Counted from the stretch's first letter, positions 8,785 through 17,695 are shown. The stretch is DNA of 64,000 nt from Halomarinibacterium sp034670265 (GCA_034670265.1 JAXMNU010000002.1:496001-560000); one strand, 5' to 3'. Made by a program: numbers and translations. Notes: generated by a model from the sequence alone, not told the origin.

Positions 8785-10380
8785 TTATATTTCCAACACC
8801 ATAAACTCCTCTCTTAAAGGCTCCAATTCCTTTTTCAATACTGAAAGTAACACTGCTCCCAACTCCAAATACAATTCTGAAAAATTAACAGTACGCTCCT
8901 GCAAACTTCCTTTGGGGAATAGTTCGTCTTGCATAGCAGTTAGTCGGTCCAACTGGTCTGCTAACGTTCGTTTTTGGGCTTTTAACAAACGCTTTTCGAG
9001 GTTATCGAGTCCGTTGAGCTGCTTCTTTTCTTGCGCCGCCACAGCTCCTACAAAAGAGGCATCCGTTTGGTTTGCCAACTCGTATAATTCTTTAAATTGG
9101 TTTTGTAAATGTGCTTTTTGTTTGCTAAAATCAATTTCTATTTCCGAAACCTTTTTTGTAAACCAAGTCTCTAGATAGTGCTTTTTTTTGAATAAATTTT
9201 CCACTGGAACATCCAGCCTTCCTAACTTTTCGGATAGTTTTTCAGCAATTAGCAGTACCGAATTCCTAAGTAAAAGCATGGGGAAAGGCACTTCAACCGC
9301 TTCAAAATAATCTTTTAACTGGAACCAGTACGCCAATTCTCCTCCACCACCTATATAACAAAGATTGGGTAAAATCACTTCCTGATACAACGGACGTAAC
9401 AAAGCATTAGGTGAAAACCGTTCGGGATGATTTTGTAATTCGGAAAGAATTTCCTCTTTTGAAAACGAAATATCGGTATCGTTTACATAAAATATACCAT
9501 CCTTCTCAATAATGCGTTCTCGCAATCCTTTCTGCAAATAAAACAAGTTAATCTCCCTTGGATGTACTTGTTCGCTATAGCCTGCTTCTACTAAATTTTC
9601 AGTGGTTTTTGTGACTTTTTGAAAAGATATGTTCTCTGTCAATTCCTTTTCAGCAAAGGGGATAAATGCTTTTTTTAATTCCGCATCATTTCCATCAATA
9701 ATGACTAATCCGTAGTCTTTAAATAGCTCGTTGGCTAGATTGCGAGTCGCATCGGCAAGGTTGTCGTGCTTCAAATAACTTTCAGAAAAGAGTTTCAATA
9801 GTTCTTTCGCATTTGCAGAAGCACCCCATTCCTTTTGTAGTGTTTCATACACCTTTTCCAATCCTTCGGTAGAAAGTTCGCCTACGGCTCCACCACTATT
9901 TCTATTCCAAGCAATCTTCTTTCCTGTATAATTGAAGTAATTAATTTCATCAAAATCGTGATCCTCCGTCGCCATCCAATACACGGGCACAAAATGATTA
10001 TTTGGATAGGTTTTATTGAGTTCCTCCGCAAGGTTAATGGCATCAAAAATCTTGTATAAAAAATACAAAGGCCCTGTAAACAAATTAAGTTGGTGGCCTG
10101 TGGTAATGGTAAAAGTCGTTGGATTTTTTAATGCTTCAATGTTTTGTACAGTAGCTTCGGAAGGGCTACAACACTCGTATTGCTTTTTGAGTTGTTTCAC
10201 TAAGAGATTTCTCCCTTCGGTTCGAAATGACTTTTGCTTCTCTTCAATTTGAAGTTTAAAATTTTCAAGATCAGGAAACCGGTGATAAAAAGGAATAGTA
10301 CTTTCTTCCTGCGCCAAATAATCACACATCAATTTAGAAAAATAACCCGTTTTGGAGTACGAAATATATTGTTTTGGCAT
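8785..10380 (-). CDS. bshC: Bacillithiol biosynthesis cysteine-adding enzyme BshC
   Basis: A 531-aa protein of typical BshC (YllA family) length. The family adds cysteine to glucosaminyl-malate in the last step of bacillithiol synthesis. Seen here are the N-terminal FPDLENFK region, the family motif TITTGHQLNLFTGPLYFLYK, PVYWMATEDHDFDEIN, and the C-terminal coiled coil QKAHLQNQFKELYELANQTD. In Bacteroidota bacillithiol replaces glutathione as a major thiol. The gene stands alone between convergent and divergent neighbours; no other bsh gene is in the window. Confidence 0.95.
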   Translation of the reverse strand: MPKQYISYSKTGYFSKLMCDYLAQEESTIPFYHRFPDLENFKLQIEEKQKSFRTEGRNLLVKQLKKQYECCSPSEATVQNIEALKNPTTFTITTGHQLNLFTGPLYFLYKIFDAINLAEELNKTYPNNHFVPVYWMATEDHDFDEINYFNYTGKKIAWNRNSGGAVGELSTEGLEKVYETLQKEWGASANAKELLKLFSESYLKHDNLADATRNLANELFKDYGLVIIDGNDAELKKAFIPFAEKELTENISFQKVTKTTENLVEAGYSEQVHPREINLFYLQKGLRERIIEKDGIFYVNDTDISFSKEEILSELQNHPERFSPNALLRPLYQEVILPNLCYIGGGGELAYWFQLKDYFEAVEVPFPMLLLRNSVLLIAEKLSEKLGRLDVPVENLFKKKHYLETWFTKKVSEIEIDFSKQKAHLQNQFKELYELANQTDASFVGAVAAQEKKQLNGLDNLEKRLLKAQKRTLADQLDRLTAMQDELFPKGSLQERTVNFSELYLELGAVLLSVLKKELEPLREEFMVLEI

Positions 10381-10459
10381 AGTTGCGTTTCAGAAAGCTT
10401 CACAAAAATAAACAGTTTCACTTTTATGAAGCCTAAAGATACGTTAATGTTATAAATTT

Positions 10460-10562
10460 GGTGACTTCGATACATTCCTTCGGAACACTCAGCCACCACT
10501 TAAAATAAGGTCTCTGAGTAATTTTCGACAGAAAATTGTATCGAAGAGACCATATGTCATTG
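10460..10562. repeat. Dispersed palindromic intergenic element
   Basis: About 100 bp containing the modules GTGACTTCGATACATTCCTT...GGAACACTC and TTTTCGACAGAAAATTGTATCGAAGAGAC. CTTCGATACA and TGTATCGAAG are inverted with respect to each other. Related modules occur at 28595-28698, 35929-35974 and 40612-40891. It appears to be non-coding. Confidence 0.6.
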
Positions 10563-10605
10563 TTTAAAATTAATTTATCTTTAACCCTTCAAAATTTTCT
10601 AACCA

Positions 10606-13101
10606 ATGAAAAATATTTTCACTCTCTTTCTGCTTGTTTCTTCAACCTTTGCTATTGCACAACTTCAATCGCCTGCCGAATTTTTAGGCTACGAGATTGG
10701 TACCGAGTTTTCTCGCCACGCCGATGTGGTGCGCTATTTCGAACACGTTGCCGCCAATAGCAATATGGTGACTTATCAAACCTATGGAAAAACCTACGAG
10801 CGTCGTCCGCTTACCTATGCGGTGATCTCCTCCCCTAAAAATCTTGCCAATATTGAGCAAATCCGTACCGATAATTTAAAACAAACAGGGATTCTTGGCG
10901 GAAATGCCACTCCCGAAATCGCTATTGTGTGGTTAAGCTATAACGTCCACGGAAACGAAGCTTCCAGTACCGAAGCATCGATGCTTACCCTCTACAAACT
11001 CATTACCGAAAAACAAGCATGGCTGGAAAATACGGTCGTAATCATCGACCCTTGTATTAACCCAGATGGGCGTGATCGTTATGCCAACTGGTACAACCAA
11101 GTAAAAGCAACGCCTTACAATCCTGTGCAAATTGCAACCGAACATAACGAGCCTTGGCCCGGTGGACGTCCCAATCATTATCTTTTTGACCTCAACCGCG
11201 ATTGGGCTTGGGCAAGTCAAGTGGAGAGTCAACAGCGGTTAAAAATTTACAATCAGTGGTTGCCACACGTGCATGTGGATTTCCACGAGCAGGGTATCAA
11301 CGAACCCTATTATTTTGCCCCTGCCGCAGAACCGTATCATGAAATTATCTCTCCTTGGCAACGAGATTTCCAAACGCAGATTGGGAAAAACCACGCCAAA
11401 TACTTCGACAAAGAAGGTTGGTTGTTTTTTACCCGTCAGTTTTTCGATTTATTGTATCCAAGTTACGGGGATACCTACCCTACCTATATGGGCTCGATTG
11501 GGATGACCTACGAACAAGCAGGTCACGGACGTGCAGGTTTAGGGATTTATACCGATGAAGGCTACGAGCTTACGCTAGTGGACCGAGTAGCACACCATAC
11601 CACCACTGGACTTTCTACGGTGGAAATTTCTTCGATGAATGCCAAAAAATTGAATACCGAATTCAAAAAGTTCTTCGATAATAGTAATTTGAAGTATAAA
11701 AGCTATGTGCTAAAAGGGCATCCCGATAAAATAAATGCATTGACCCAATTATTAGATCTACACGAAATTAGCTACGGCTTTGCTACTGGCGGAAGCGTAA
11801 ACGGACTTAATTATCAAGGAAACAAAGGCAGTATGGATGCCTCGGGTGCATTGGTGGTAAGTACCAATCAGCCGAAGGGAAAAATGGTAAAAGTACTTTT
11901 TGAACAAGATGCTAAATTGGTGGAACCCCTCACCTACGATATCACGGCGTGGAGTCTTCCGTATGCCTACGGATTGGATTGCGTGGCGAGTACTTCTTTG
12001 GTTTCAGCCAATGGTACAAATCCTTTTATGAAACCCATAAATCAAGTAGCGCCTGCTACTGCTATGGCAGGGTATATTGTGGAATGGAATAGCTTGTACG
12101 ATGCTTCCTTTTTAGCCGATTTACTTCAACAAGATATTAAAGTGCGCTTTTCGGAAAAAGAGTTGAGTATTAAGGGGCAAAAATACAGTAAAGGGAGTTT
12201 GGTGATTACGAAAAGTGATAACCGCACCAACGAAAACTTCACCGAAATTGTCACCAAAACAGCCAACAAACACCATAGAAATCTGAATGTTGCCACCACC
12301 AGTTTTAGTGATAATGGTACCGACTTTGGCTCGACCGATGTAAAAATCATCAACAAAAACCGTATCGCCATGCTGAAAGGTAGCGGAGTGTCTTCCTTAA
12401 GTTATGGGGCGTTGTGGCATTTTATGGAGCAACAACTTAAGTATCCTGTGACGTCGATTGACACCGATGACTTTAGCGTGGAAGCCCTTAGTAAATTTGA
12501 TGTTTTAGTATTGCCAAGTGGTTGGTATAACCGCATTTTAAAAGACGATACGCTAACCGAATTAAAAGCCTGGATACAAAAAGGCGGAAAAGTAATCGCT
12601 ATCGATAATGCCTTAAAAAGCTTTGTGGATAAAGAAGGATTCGATCTTAAGAAGAACCCTTCGACAAGCTCAGGGACCGAAGAAGAAGACAAACCTAAAG
12701 GGAACCTTACTCCTTACGACCAACGCGAACGCGCCAGCGTCACCAATTTTATTACGGGGAGTATTTACAAAGTGAAATTAGATGCCTCTCACCCTATGGC
12801 GTTTGGCTATGGCGACACCTATTACAGTTTAAAATTGGGGAACGATTCCTACCAATTTTTAGAAAACGGTTATAATGTGGGCTATATCGATGGGGATGCC
12901 GAAAGCGTTTCTGGGTTTTCTGGAGATACGGCAAAAGCAGGTCTTAAAAACTCCTTGGTATTTGGTGAAGCGCAAATAGGTCGCGGTAGTATGGTCTATT
13001 TGGTAGACGATGTGCTGTTTCGTTCTTTTTGGGAAAACGGAAAGCTGTTTTTTGTAAACAGCCTTTTTATGGTGAATAGCAACGTGTGGGTGCTGGATTA
13101 G
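10606..13101 (+). CDS. Secreted M14-family zinc carboxypeptidase with C-terminal amidotransferase-like domain
   Basis: An 831-aa protein with a signal peptide (IFTLFLLVSSTFAIAQ). The M14 catalytic domain (about residues 45-330) shows the zinc ligands in NVHGNEASSTEA (HxxE) and HVDFHEQG (His), an Asn-Arg substrate pair in DLNRDWAW, and a Glu in MTYEQAGHGRAG that could be the general base. A second domain in the last 200 residues (VLVLPSGWYN...) resembles a class I amidotransferase-like fold without an obvious nucleophile. It probably degrades peptides in the periplasm or outside the cell. The stretch NPSTSSGTEE near residue 688 is the translation of a dispersed DNA repeat, so this loop is an insertion. 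A HAD gene starts 10 bp after the stop, so the two are probably co-transcribed. Confidence 0.9.
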   Translation: MKNIFTLFLLVSSTFAIAQLQSPAEFLGYEIGTEFSRHADVVRYFEHVAANSNMVTYQTYGKTYERRPLTYAVISSPKNLANIEQIRTDNLKQTGILGGNATPEIAIVWLSYNVHGNEASSTEASMLTLYKLITEKQAWLENTVVIIDPCINPDGRDRYANWYNQVKATPYNPVQIATEHNEPWPGGRPNHYLFDLNRDWAWASQVESQQRLKIYNQWLPHVHVDFHEQGINEPYYFAPAAEPYHEIISPWQRDFQTQIGKNHAKYFDKEGWLFFTRQFFDLLYPSYGDTYPTYMGSIGMTYEQAGHGRAGLGIYTDEGYELTLVDRVAHHTTTGLSTVEISSMNAKKLNTEFKKFFDNSNLKYKSYVLKGHPDKINALTQLLDLHEISYGFATGGSVNGLNYQGNKGSMDASGALVVSTNQPKGKMVKVLFEQDAKLVEPLTYDITAWSLPYAYGLDCVASTSLVSANGTNPFMKPINQVAPATAMAGYIVEWNSLYDASFLADLLQQDIKVRFSEKELSIKGQKYSKGSLVITKSDNRTNENFTEIVTKTANKHHRNLNVATTSFSDNGTDFGSTDVKIINKNRIAMLKGSGVSSLSYGALWHFMEQQLKYPVTSIDTDDFSVEALSKFDVLVLPSGWYNRILKDDTLTELKAWIQKGGKVIAIDNALKSFVDKEGFDLKKNPSTSSGTEEEDKPKGNLTPYDQRERASVTNFITGSIYKVKLDASHPMAFGYGDTYYSLKLGNDSYQFLENGYNVGYIDGDAESVSGFSGDTAKAGLKNSLVFGEAQIGRGSMVYLVDDVLFRSFWENGKLFFVNSLFMVNSNVWVLD
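12657..12676. repeat. Dispersed TTCGACAAGCTCAG repeat inserted in frame in the M14 gene
   Basis: The repeat core TTCGACAAGCTCAG lies in the coding strand and is translated as PSTSSG in a linker. It is the same sequence as the intergenic copies at 2461 and 29953. Confidence 0.75.
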
Positions 13102-13111
13102 AACATACTTC

Positions 13112-13768
13112 ATGCTAAAAGCGGTACTTTTTGATATGGATGGGGTGATTGTAGATACCGAACCCCTACACCGAAAAGCCTATTTCCAGATGTTTGAAGA
13201 AATGAACATTCCCGTTTCTGAAGTACTCTACACCAGCTTTACGGGACAAAGCACCTTAGAAATTTGTACCGAATTAGTACGCATTTTTAATTTGGAGGAA
13301 CCTCCCACGGCCTTAGTGGCGTGCAAACGCAAACATTTTAAACACCTCTTTGAACACGACGACTCCCTCGAGCTCCTCCCTGGGGTGTTGGATTTAATTA
13401 AAGACTACCACCGTAACGGACTCACCCTCGTGCTTGCCTCCTCCGCCTCGATGACTAATATTAACCGCATTTTTACCCGTTTTGACCTCAACAAATATTT
13501 TGTTGCAAAACTAAGCGGTGCCGACCTTGCCAAAAGCAAACCCCACCCAGAGATTTTTATTAAAGCTGCGGAAGCCTCGGGACATCCCAAAGCACACTGT
13601 ATGGTGATTGAGGACTCCACTAATGGCATAAAAGCCGCCAAAGGGGCAGGGATTTTTTGTGTGGGGTATAACAGCCTCCATAGCGAAGACCAAGACTATA
13701 GCCTAGCCGATAGGGTTGTTGGGGATTTTAGTGAATTGGGGTTTGAGAGGGTGAAGGGGTGGGTGTAA
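13112..13768 (+). CDS. HAD-superfamily phosphatase, beta-phosphoglucomutase-like
   Basis: A 218-aa cytoplasmic protein with all four HAD motifs: I DMDGVIVDTEP (nucleophile Asp9, acid Asp11), II LASSAS, III Lys in SKPHPEIF, and IV VIEDSTNGIKAAKGAG. A helical cap follows motif I, as in subclass I phosphatases or mutases. The substrate cannot be assigned: beta-phosphoglucomutase and small sugar-phosphate phosphatases look alike at this level. It follows the M14 peptidase by 10 bp. Base composition is visibly GC-richer than the ABC-3C operon that begins 60 bp later. Confidence 0.88.
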   Translation: MLKAVLFDMDGVIVDTEPLHRKAYFQMFEEMNIPVSEVLYTSFTGQSTLEICTELVRIFNLEEPPTALVACKRKHFKHLFEHDDSLELLPGVLDLIKDYHRNGLTLVLASSASMTNINRIFTRFDLNKYFVAKLSGADLAKSKPHPEIFIKAAEASGHPKAHCMVIEDSTNGIKAAKGAGIFCVGYNSLHSEDQDYSLADRVVGDFSELGFERVKGWV

Positions 13769-13829
13769 TTGATTTTGAAGAAAAGGTTCATTTTTTCAAT
13801 TAATTATAAATGAATTTATAGTGTCTTTT

Positions 13830-15581
13830 TTAGAAACTATTCAAAAATAACTTTCCTGAGTTGTCTTTATCGTTTAGTCTTATACAAATATCTTTATCCT
13901 CAATTAAATTAGGCATATCTTTCGGTAAGTCAGAATCAATTAAAGTTACTATATATTGTAAGTCATATACTTCACAGAACTCTTTTATTAAATTGATGTA
14001 TCTAATTTTAATTCTATCGTCTAAGCCTTCTAAAGCTCCGTCGTGATAAACGAATTTGTAGAATGATTTGTCAGAATAATTAACTAAAAGCGATAAGTCA
14101 AATGCAACGCAAAGTAATTTTTTATATGTTGTTCCTTGTGATTCAGAAGTTTTTAATAAATCCGTTTTGTTTTGGTAATCAGCGTTAAATTCGACATTTC
14201 CTTGATTATTTAACTTCAATGAAATTAGAGCATTCGTATCTAATATTTCTTTAATTATAGAGTTAAAAACTTTATTAATATTTGAGTGTTTTCTTTCAGT
14301 TAAAGATTTCTTTAATTCTGAGATTTTATCATTTACTATTTCTCGCTTATCTTTTATATCGTTTTCTAAAATTAAAGTGCTGTCTATGGCTTTTAACTTA
14401 TCTTTAATACGCTCAATTTCGACCTCAATACCAATTGTTTTTTTCTGATACTCTTTAAATTTAAAATAACTGTCTTTTTCTGTTAATAATGATAATAAGT
14501 CACTTTTTTGAGATTCAATTTCTTTAATGCTTTTGTTTAATTTGGTATAATCAATTTTTAAAAGACTTAAAGTTTCAGAAAGATACTCTTTGCGTTCTGT
14601 TGTTAAGGATTTTTGAAAATTAATTAAATCGTCATATTCCTTTTTTAATTGCTTAGGGTAATACAAGTTTACATCTTCAAATAGAGTATTAATTTCTTTA
14701 TCGTCAACATCATCATTTATTTCAGATAAAGAAGATTCTATTTTGTTAATTTCATATGAAATTCTATATCTATCAGTATTAAATGCCTGCAGTTTTATAT
14801 CTATTTCTTCAACAAGTTGCTTGTTTGTAAGAATATCTTCTTTAAAAAAATTGAATTTATCTATTTGGTTTTTAATCTCTAAAAGTTCAATTTTCTTTAT
14901 CTCTAAAAGCCCTTCTAATCTGTCTTTTTCAGAAGTATCTATTTGTGCTTCGAGCCTTAAAGTTTGTATTTTTTTCTTTAAGTCGTCTATTTCCTCTTCA
15001 ATCTCTAATTTTTCTAAAATTAGAGTTCCATTAAATCCAAGTAAATCAAAAACAAATGGTTTCCAATCTTTATGTTTGCCTTTAAATTTGTTTAATTTAA
15101 AAACATCTAAATAGTCTTGTTGACTTCTTAAAAAATAGGTTATTGATTTTCTGTAGTCCCAATTTGGTAAAACATTAAAATCTAAGTATTCATTAAATTT
15201 TGATTTTGCTTTTTTTAATGTTAATTCTTCATCCCAATCAATATCAAATTTGAAACTATCTAATTTAGCGTTGTTTAATTTAAAAGATATTTTGGTAGCA
15301 GTATTTATAGAACGTTTAACGATTAAATACTTTCCGCTATTTAGTTTGAATTCTCCATAAAAATCTTGACCAATAAAAAGATTATTACCTAATAATTTAT
15401 CTGTATTCTTATTATAACTTGATAAGAGTAAAAAATCAATAACTCGAATTAAGGAAGTTTTACCTAAATTATGTGTGTCATCTTTTCTATTACTTTCTAT
15501 GAACGCAACAACAGCATTGAATTTTTCATTAAATTCAATATTCTTGAAATTTTTATTAGAATATATTTTACTAATCTTCAT
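13830..15581 (-). CDS. ABC-3C system SMC/Rad50-like ATPase (DUF2326)
   Basis: A 583-aa protein. The N-terminal ATPase lobe has an aberrant Walker A (DDTHNLGKTSLI, Lys41/Thr42). A long coiled coil (about residues 190-430, rich in Lys/Glu/Leu/Ile) is followed by the C-terminal lobe with the degenerate signature TSESQGTTYKK, then Walker B and D-loop FVYHDGALEGLDDR (Asp514). This is the layout of RecN/Rad50-type ABC ATPases of the DUF2326 class. In published classifications these drive three-component conflict systems (ABC-3C), sensing foreign nucleic acid and licensing an effector. It is the last gene of a three-gene operon and overlaps the middle component by 11 bp. The stretch is clearly more AT-rich than its neighbours, consistent with horizontal transfer. 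Confidence 0.85.
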   Translation of the reverse strand: MKISKIYSNKNFKNIEFNEKFNAVVAFIESNRKDDTHNLGKTSLIRVIDFLLLSSYNKNTDKLLGNNLFIGQDFYGEFKLNSGKYLIVKRSINTATKISFKLNNAKLDSFKFDIDWDEELTLKKAKSKFNEYLDFNVLPNWDYRKSITYFLRSQQDYLDVFKLNKFKGKHKDWKPFVFDLLGFNGTLILEKLEIEEEIDDLKKKIQTLRLEAQIDTSEKDRLEGLLEIKKIELLEIKNQIDKFNFFKEDILTNKQLVEEIDIKLQAFNTDRYRISYEINKIESSLSEINDDVDDKEINTLFEDVNLYYPKQLKKEYDDLINFQKSLTTERKEYLSETLSLLKIDYTKLNKSIKEIESQKSDLLSLLTEKDSYFKFKEYQKKTIGIEVEIERIKDKLKAIDSTLILENDIKDKREIVNDKISELKKSLTERKHSNINKVFNSIIKEILDTNALISLKLNNQGNVEFNADYQNKTDLLKTSESQGTTYKKLLCVAFDLSLLVNYSDKSFYKFVYHDGALEGLDDRIKIRYINLIKEFCEVYDLQYIVTLIDSDLPKDMPNLIEDKDICIRLNDKDNSGKLFLNSF

Positions 15582-15822
15582 TATTGTCGTTGATTAACGT
15601 AATTGCGTCAATGTTTTTCAAGTATTCTATTTTGCCAATAGAAAACAAAAAGGTTAAAGAATAATCGATATTGTTTTTTGCATTCACACCAATTTCACTT
15701 ACTAACATTTCTTTTAAATCGTCATATTTTATTAAGGTTTCCTTTTTAAGGAAGCTCAAAACTTTGCCTGCAATGTAAATTACAGAATATTTAATGTTAG
15801 TATGTTTTGTTGGTGTTAGCAC
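15571..15822 (-). CDS. ABC-3C middle component (small coupling protein)
   Basis: An 83-aa protein from a GTG start. No in-frame ATG fits between it and the upstream stop four bases away. Mixed alpha/beta content (VIYIAGKVLSFLKKETLIKYDDLKEML ..., ending in a short strand TLINDNNED) looks like a winged-helix-sized domain. Its size and its position between the effector and ATPase genes match the middle component of ABC-3C loci, thought to link sensor ATPase and effector. The call rests mainly on context. Confidence 0.7.
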   Translation of the reverse strand: MLTPTKHTNIKYSVIYIAGKVLSFLKKETLIKYDDLKEMLVSEIGVNAKNNIDYSLTFLFSIGKIEYLKNIDAITLINDNNED

Positions 15823-15825
15823 AAT

Positions 15826-16737
15826 TTATTCATTAATTCCAATGTCACAGTTATAATACATATAATGCAAGAAAAGACGAACTAAGCTTCTATTAGATTT
15901 TAATTCTGGACTATTTTCTACAATAAACTTATATAAATAATTGAAGATTAAATCAAACTTATCAAATTCATCTCTATGCACAACAATTTCTTCATTTATA
16001 TCATCAATTGTATTTTCGTATTTACCTAAATACTCTGCATTAATTGGATTTGTTAAAAATTCTCTGATTTGTTCTAAATATAAAAGGTTTCTTTTAATTA
16101 CGTTATTAAAATAATCCTTACTTAAATTATTGAGCACATTTTTCTTTTCAATATCTCTTTTGGGTATTTTAGGTAAATCACCTTTTTTCTTATCTACTTT
16201 ACTAAAGGAATTTATTATTTCTTTTAAATCATTTTCGTTAAAACTTAGAGGAAGTAAAAGTTTATTAAGATTTAAAGTTCTTGCAATAATTGGATATTGC
16301 TCTAACCAAAGCTCGATAGTTTCTAATCCAATTAATCTATTTTCAATTTCAGTTTTTCCATCAAAAATATCTTCGATTTTTGCATCTTGAATACCTGAAA
16401 GCTTCCTATTTGTGAATAGTAAGTAGAATTCAATCTTTTTATCAGTTTTAAGTTTCTTTATTGCTGGTATTACATTTTTTTTTAAAATTGTTTGAAAAGA
16501 ACTATCAGAGCAACTTGCATTAATTTTATCGGTATGTTTTGCTTGAATTACAATTTTACCATTCCAAGGTTCTGATTTGCTTGGAAAATTATTTGCTTTT
16601 CCATAAAATTTAGCATCCCTTCCGCCATCTTTTCCATCAGTAAAAACCACAGTTCCTGTTCCTAAAATCTCGCTACAAATTAATGCAACTAGTTTTTCAA
16701 ATTCAGTATCCGTTAAGTTTTCTAATGGGTATTTCAT
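15826..16737 (-). CDS. ABC-3C effector with N-terminal Mrr-like restriction endonuclease
   Basis: A 303-aa protein and first gene of the operon. Residues 1-150 form a restriction-endonuclease-like domain: LTDTEFEKLVALIC with Glu13, then TDGKDGGRDAKF (Asp37, Asp41) and the Gln65-Ala-Lys67 triplet in VIQAKH. This matches the (E)...D...(Q/E)xK active site of the Mrr family. The C-terminal half is helical (IREFLTNPINAEYLGKYENTIDD ...) and would correspond to the domain by which such effectors are held by the other two components. Predicted role: DNA cleavage once the ATPase detects invading DNA. Direct DNA cleavage has not been shown here. Confidence 0.8.
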   Translation of the reverse strand: MKYPLENLTDTEFEKLVALICSEILGTGTVVFTDGKDGGRDAKFYGKANNFPSKSEPWNGKIVIQAKHTDKINASCSDSSFQTILKKNVIPAIKKLKTDKKIEFYLLFTNRKLSGIQDAKIEDIFDGKTEIENRLIGLETIELWLEQYPIIARTLNLNKLLLPLSFNENDLKEIINSFSKVDKKKGDLPKIPKRDIEKKNVLNNLSKDYFNNVIKRNLLYLEQIREFLTNPINAEYLGKYENTIDDINEEIVVHRDEFDKFDLIFNYLYKFIVENSPELKSNRSLVRLFLHYMYYNCDIGINE

Positions 16738-16745
16738 ATAGTTTT

Positions 16746-16803
16746 CAAAGGTATTAAAATATACCTTTACTTAAATTTGAATTTGATTTTTAAAGAAAGG
16801 TAT
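16746..16803 (-). promoter_or_regulatory. Promoter and palindromic operator of the ABC-3C operon
   Basis: On the reverse strand TACCTTTG (16746-16753) fits the TAnnTTTG box just before the effector ATG at 16737. It is embedded in a perfect inverted repeat AAAGGTAT (16747-16754) / ATACCTTT (16761-16768), and a third AAAGGTAT lies at 16796-16803. A dyad covering the core promoter is the arrangement expected for repression. No dedicated regulator gene is visible in the operon, so a component or a distant regulator may bind it. Confidence 0.55.
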
Positions 16804-16878
16804 TATAACTAATAAAAATCTATGCGTATTTTGTACTCCATCTCATAGACCAAAACACCAATTCCCCCTACCAACCCC

Positions 16879-17241
16879 TCACTCCCCCTTCGGCAATTCT
16901 TTTTTCCCCATGACGATATCGTAAAGCATGGTGATTTGCGCTTTGGCAAGGTTGAGTTCGCCTTGTAGCCGTTCTACCTCTTCATCTCGTAGGGCCTCCC
17001 GTACGGCATTGGTGGTATACTCGCTGGGCAGATGGTCTGCTAGGTCTTGTAAAAAGTTATGTTCTAAGGCGTGAGAGAGCTCCCAAAGAATACGAAACTG
17101 CAACGTAGACCTTTTTTGATAATGCAGTATCACCGATTTATGCTTTTTTAACACCCGTGCCAAGGCACTTTTATAGGTTCTATGTTCTTCAAAATATTGG
17201 GTAAGTAGCTCCCCAACGTGTGGAATGGTTTCTTTTTTCAT
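16879..17241 (-). CDS. HTH/coiled-coil protein A of the 21-bp-array module
   Basis: A 120-aa protein from ATG 17241; a GTG at 17250 is the alternative. Residues about 20-50 (TYKSALARVLKKHKSVILHY) look like a Cro/XRE-type helix-turn-helix. The conserved block ILWELSHALEHNFLQDLADHLP (51-72) follows, then TTNA and a C-terminal coiled coil (RDEEVERLQGELNLAKAQI). It is a clear paralogue of the 120-aa protein at 39755-40117, sharing ILWELS, HNF, DLA-x-LP and TTNA in the same order. It probably binds DNA as a dimer or oligomer. The obvious candidate target is the 21-bp array that begins 90 bp upstream. Exact function is unknown; I recognise no named family. Confidence 0.7.
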   Translation of the reverse strand: MKKETIPHVGELLTQYFEEHRTYKSALARVLKKHKSVILHYQKRSTLQFRILWELSHALEHNFLQDLADHLPSEYTTNAVREALRDEEVERLQGELNLAKAQITMLYDIVMGKKELPKGE

Positions 17242-17330
17242 ACTAAACACAAAAAATAACTGGGGAGTTTTTTATTGTGTAACTAAAGTAAAAGTAACAA
17301 AATTTCTGTTTTTACAAAACTGTTAAAAAA

Positions 17331-17605
17331 GTTGCACTATCTACTACCAGTGTTGGATTATCTACTACCAAAGTAGGACTTTCACCTACCAAAGTTGGAC
17401 TATTAGTTACCTAAAATTATGGTTTATGCAACTCGAGTTGCACTATCACTCACCTTTGTTGCAATACCTATAACCTTCGTAGGATTTTTTATAACAAAGG
17501 TTGCATAAATCATCACCTTTGGTAGGTTTTCTTCCTATTTTCGTATAGTAAAACATAAACTATGTAGATTATTTATAGAACGAAGTTGCACTAAAATTAC
17601 ACTAG
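17331..17605. repeat. Array A: 13 degenerate tandem repeats with a 21-bp period
   Basis: Units start at 17331, 17352, 17373, 17394, 17415, 17437, 17458, 17479, 17500, 17522, 17543, 17564 and 17585. That is a strict 21-bp step with two 1-bp slips. The typical unit begins GTTGSA or GTAGGA and ends ACC followed by AAA or TTT, so unit junctions carry small dyads such as CTACCAAAGTAG. The middle of the unit is variable. Stop codons in all frames and the lack of starts argue against coding. The period equals two DNA turns, so a bound protein would repeat on one face of the helix. Confidence 0.85.
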
Positions 17606-17646
17606 TTGAAGGGAACGTATCCATTGTTTAAAAAACGGTTACGCAT

Positions 17647-17672
17647 AAAAAAACGGGAACGCTAGTTCCCGT
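17647..17672 (-). terminator. Rho-independent terminator of the 161-aa gene
   Basis: Perfect 8-bp stem ACGGGAAC / GTTCCCGT with a 4-base loop, followed on the reverse strand by seven T. It lies 24 bp after the stop of the 161-aa gene and insulates that gene from the repeat array. Confidence 0.85.
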
Positions 17673-17695
17673 CATGTTTGCCTACAAAAAAGACC

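Noticed and set aside
17331..17605. CRISPR array
   Set aside because: Units are contiguous and degenerate with no unique spacers, the 21-bp period is too short, and no cas gene is nearby. The same holds for 40120-40350.
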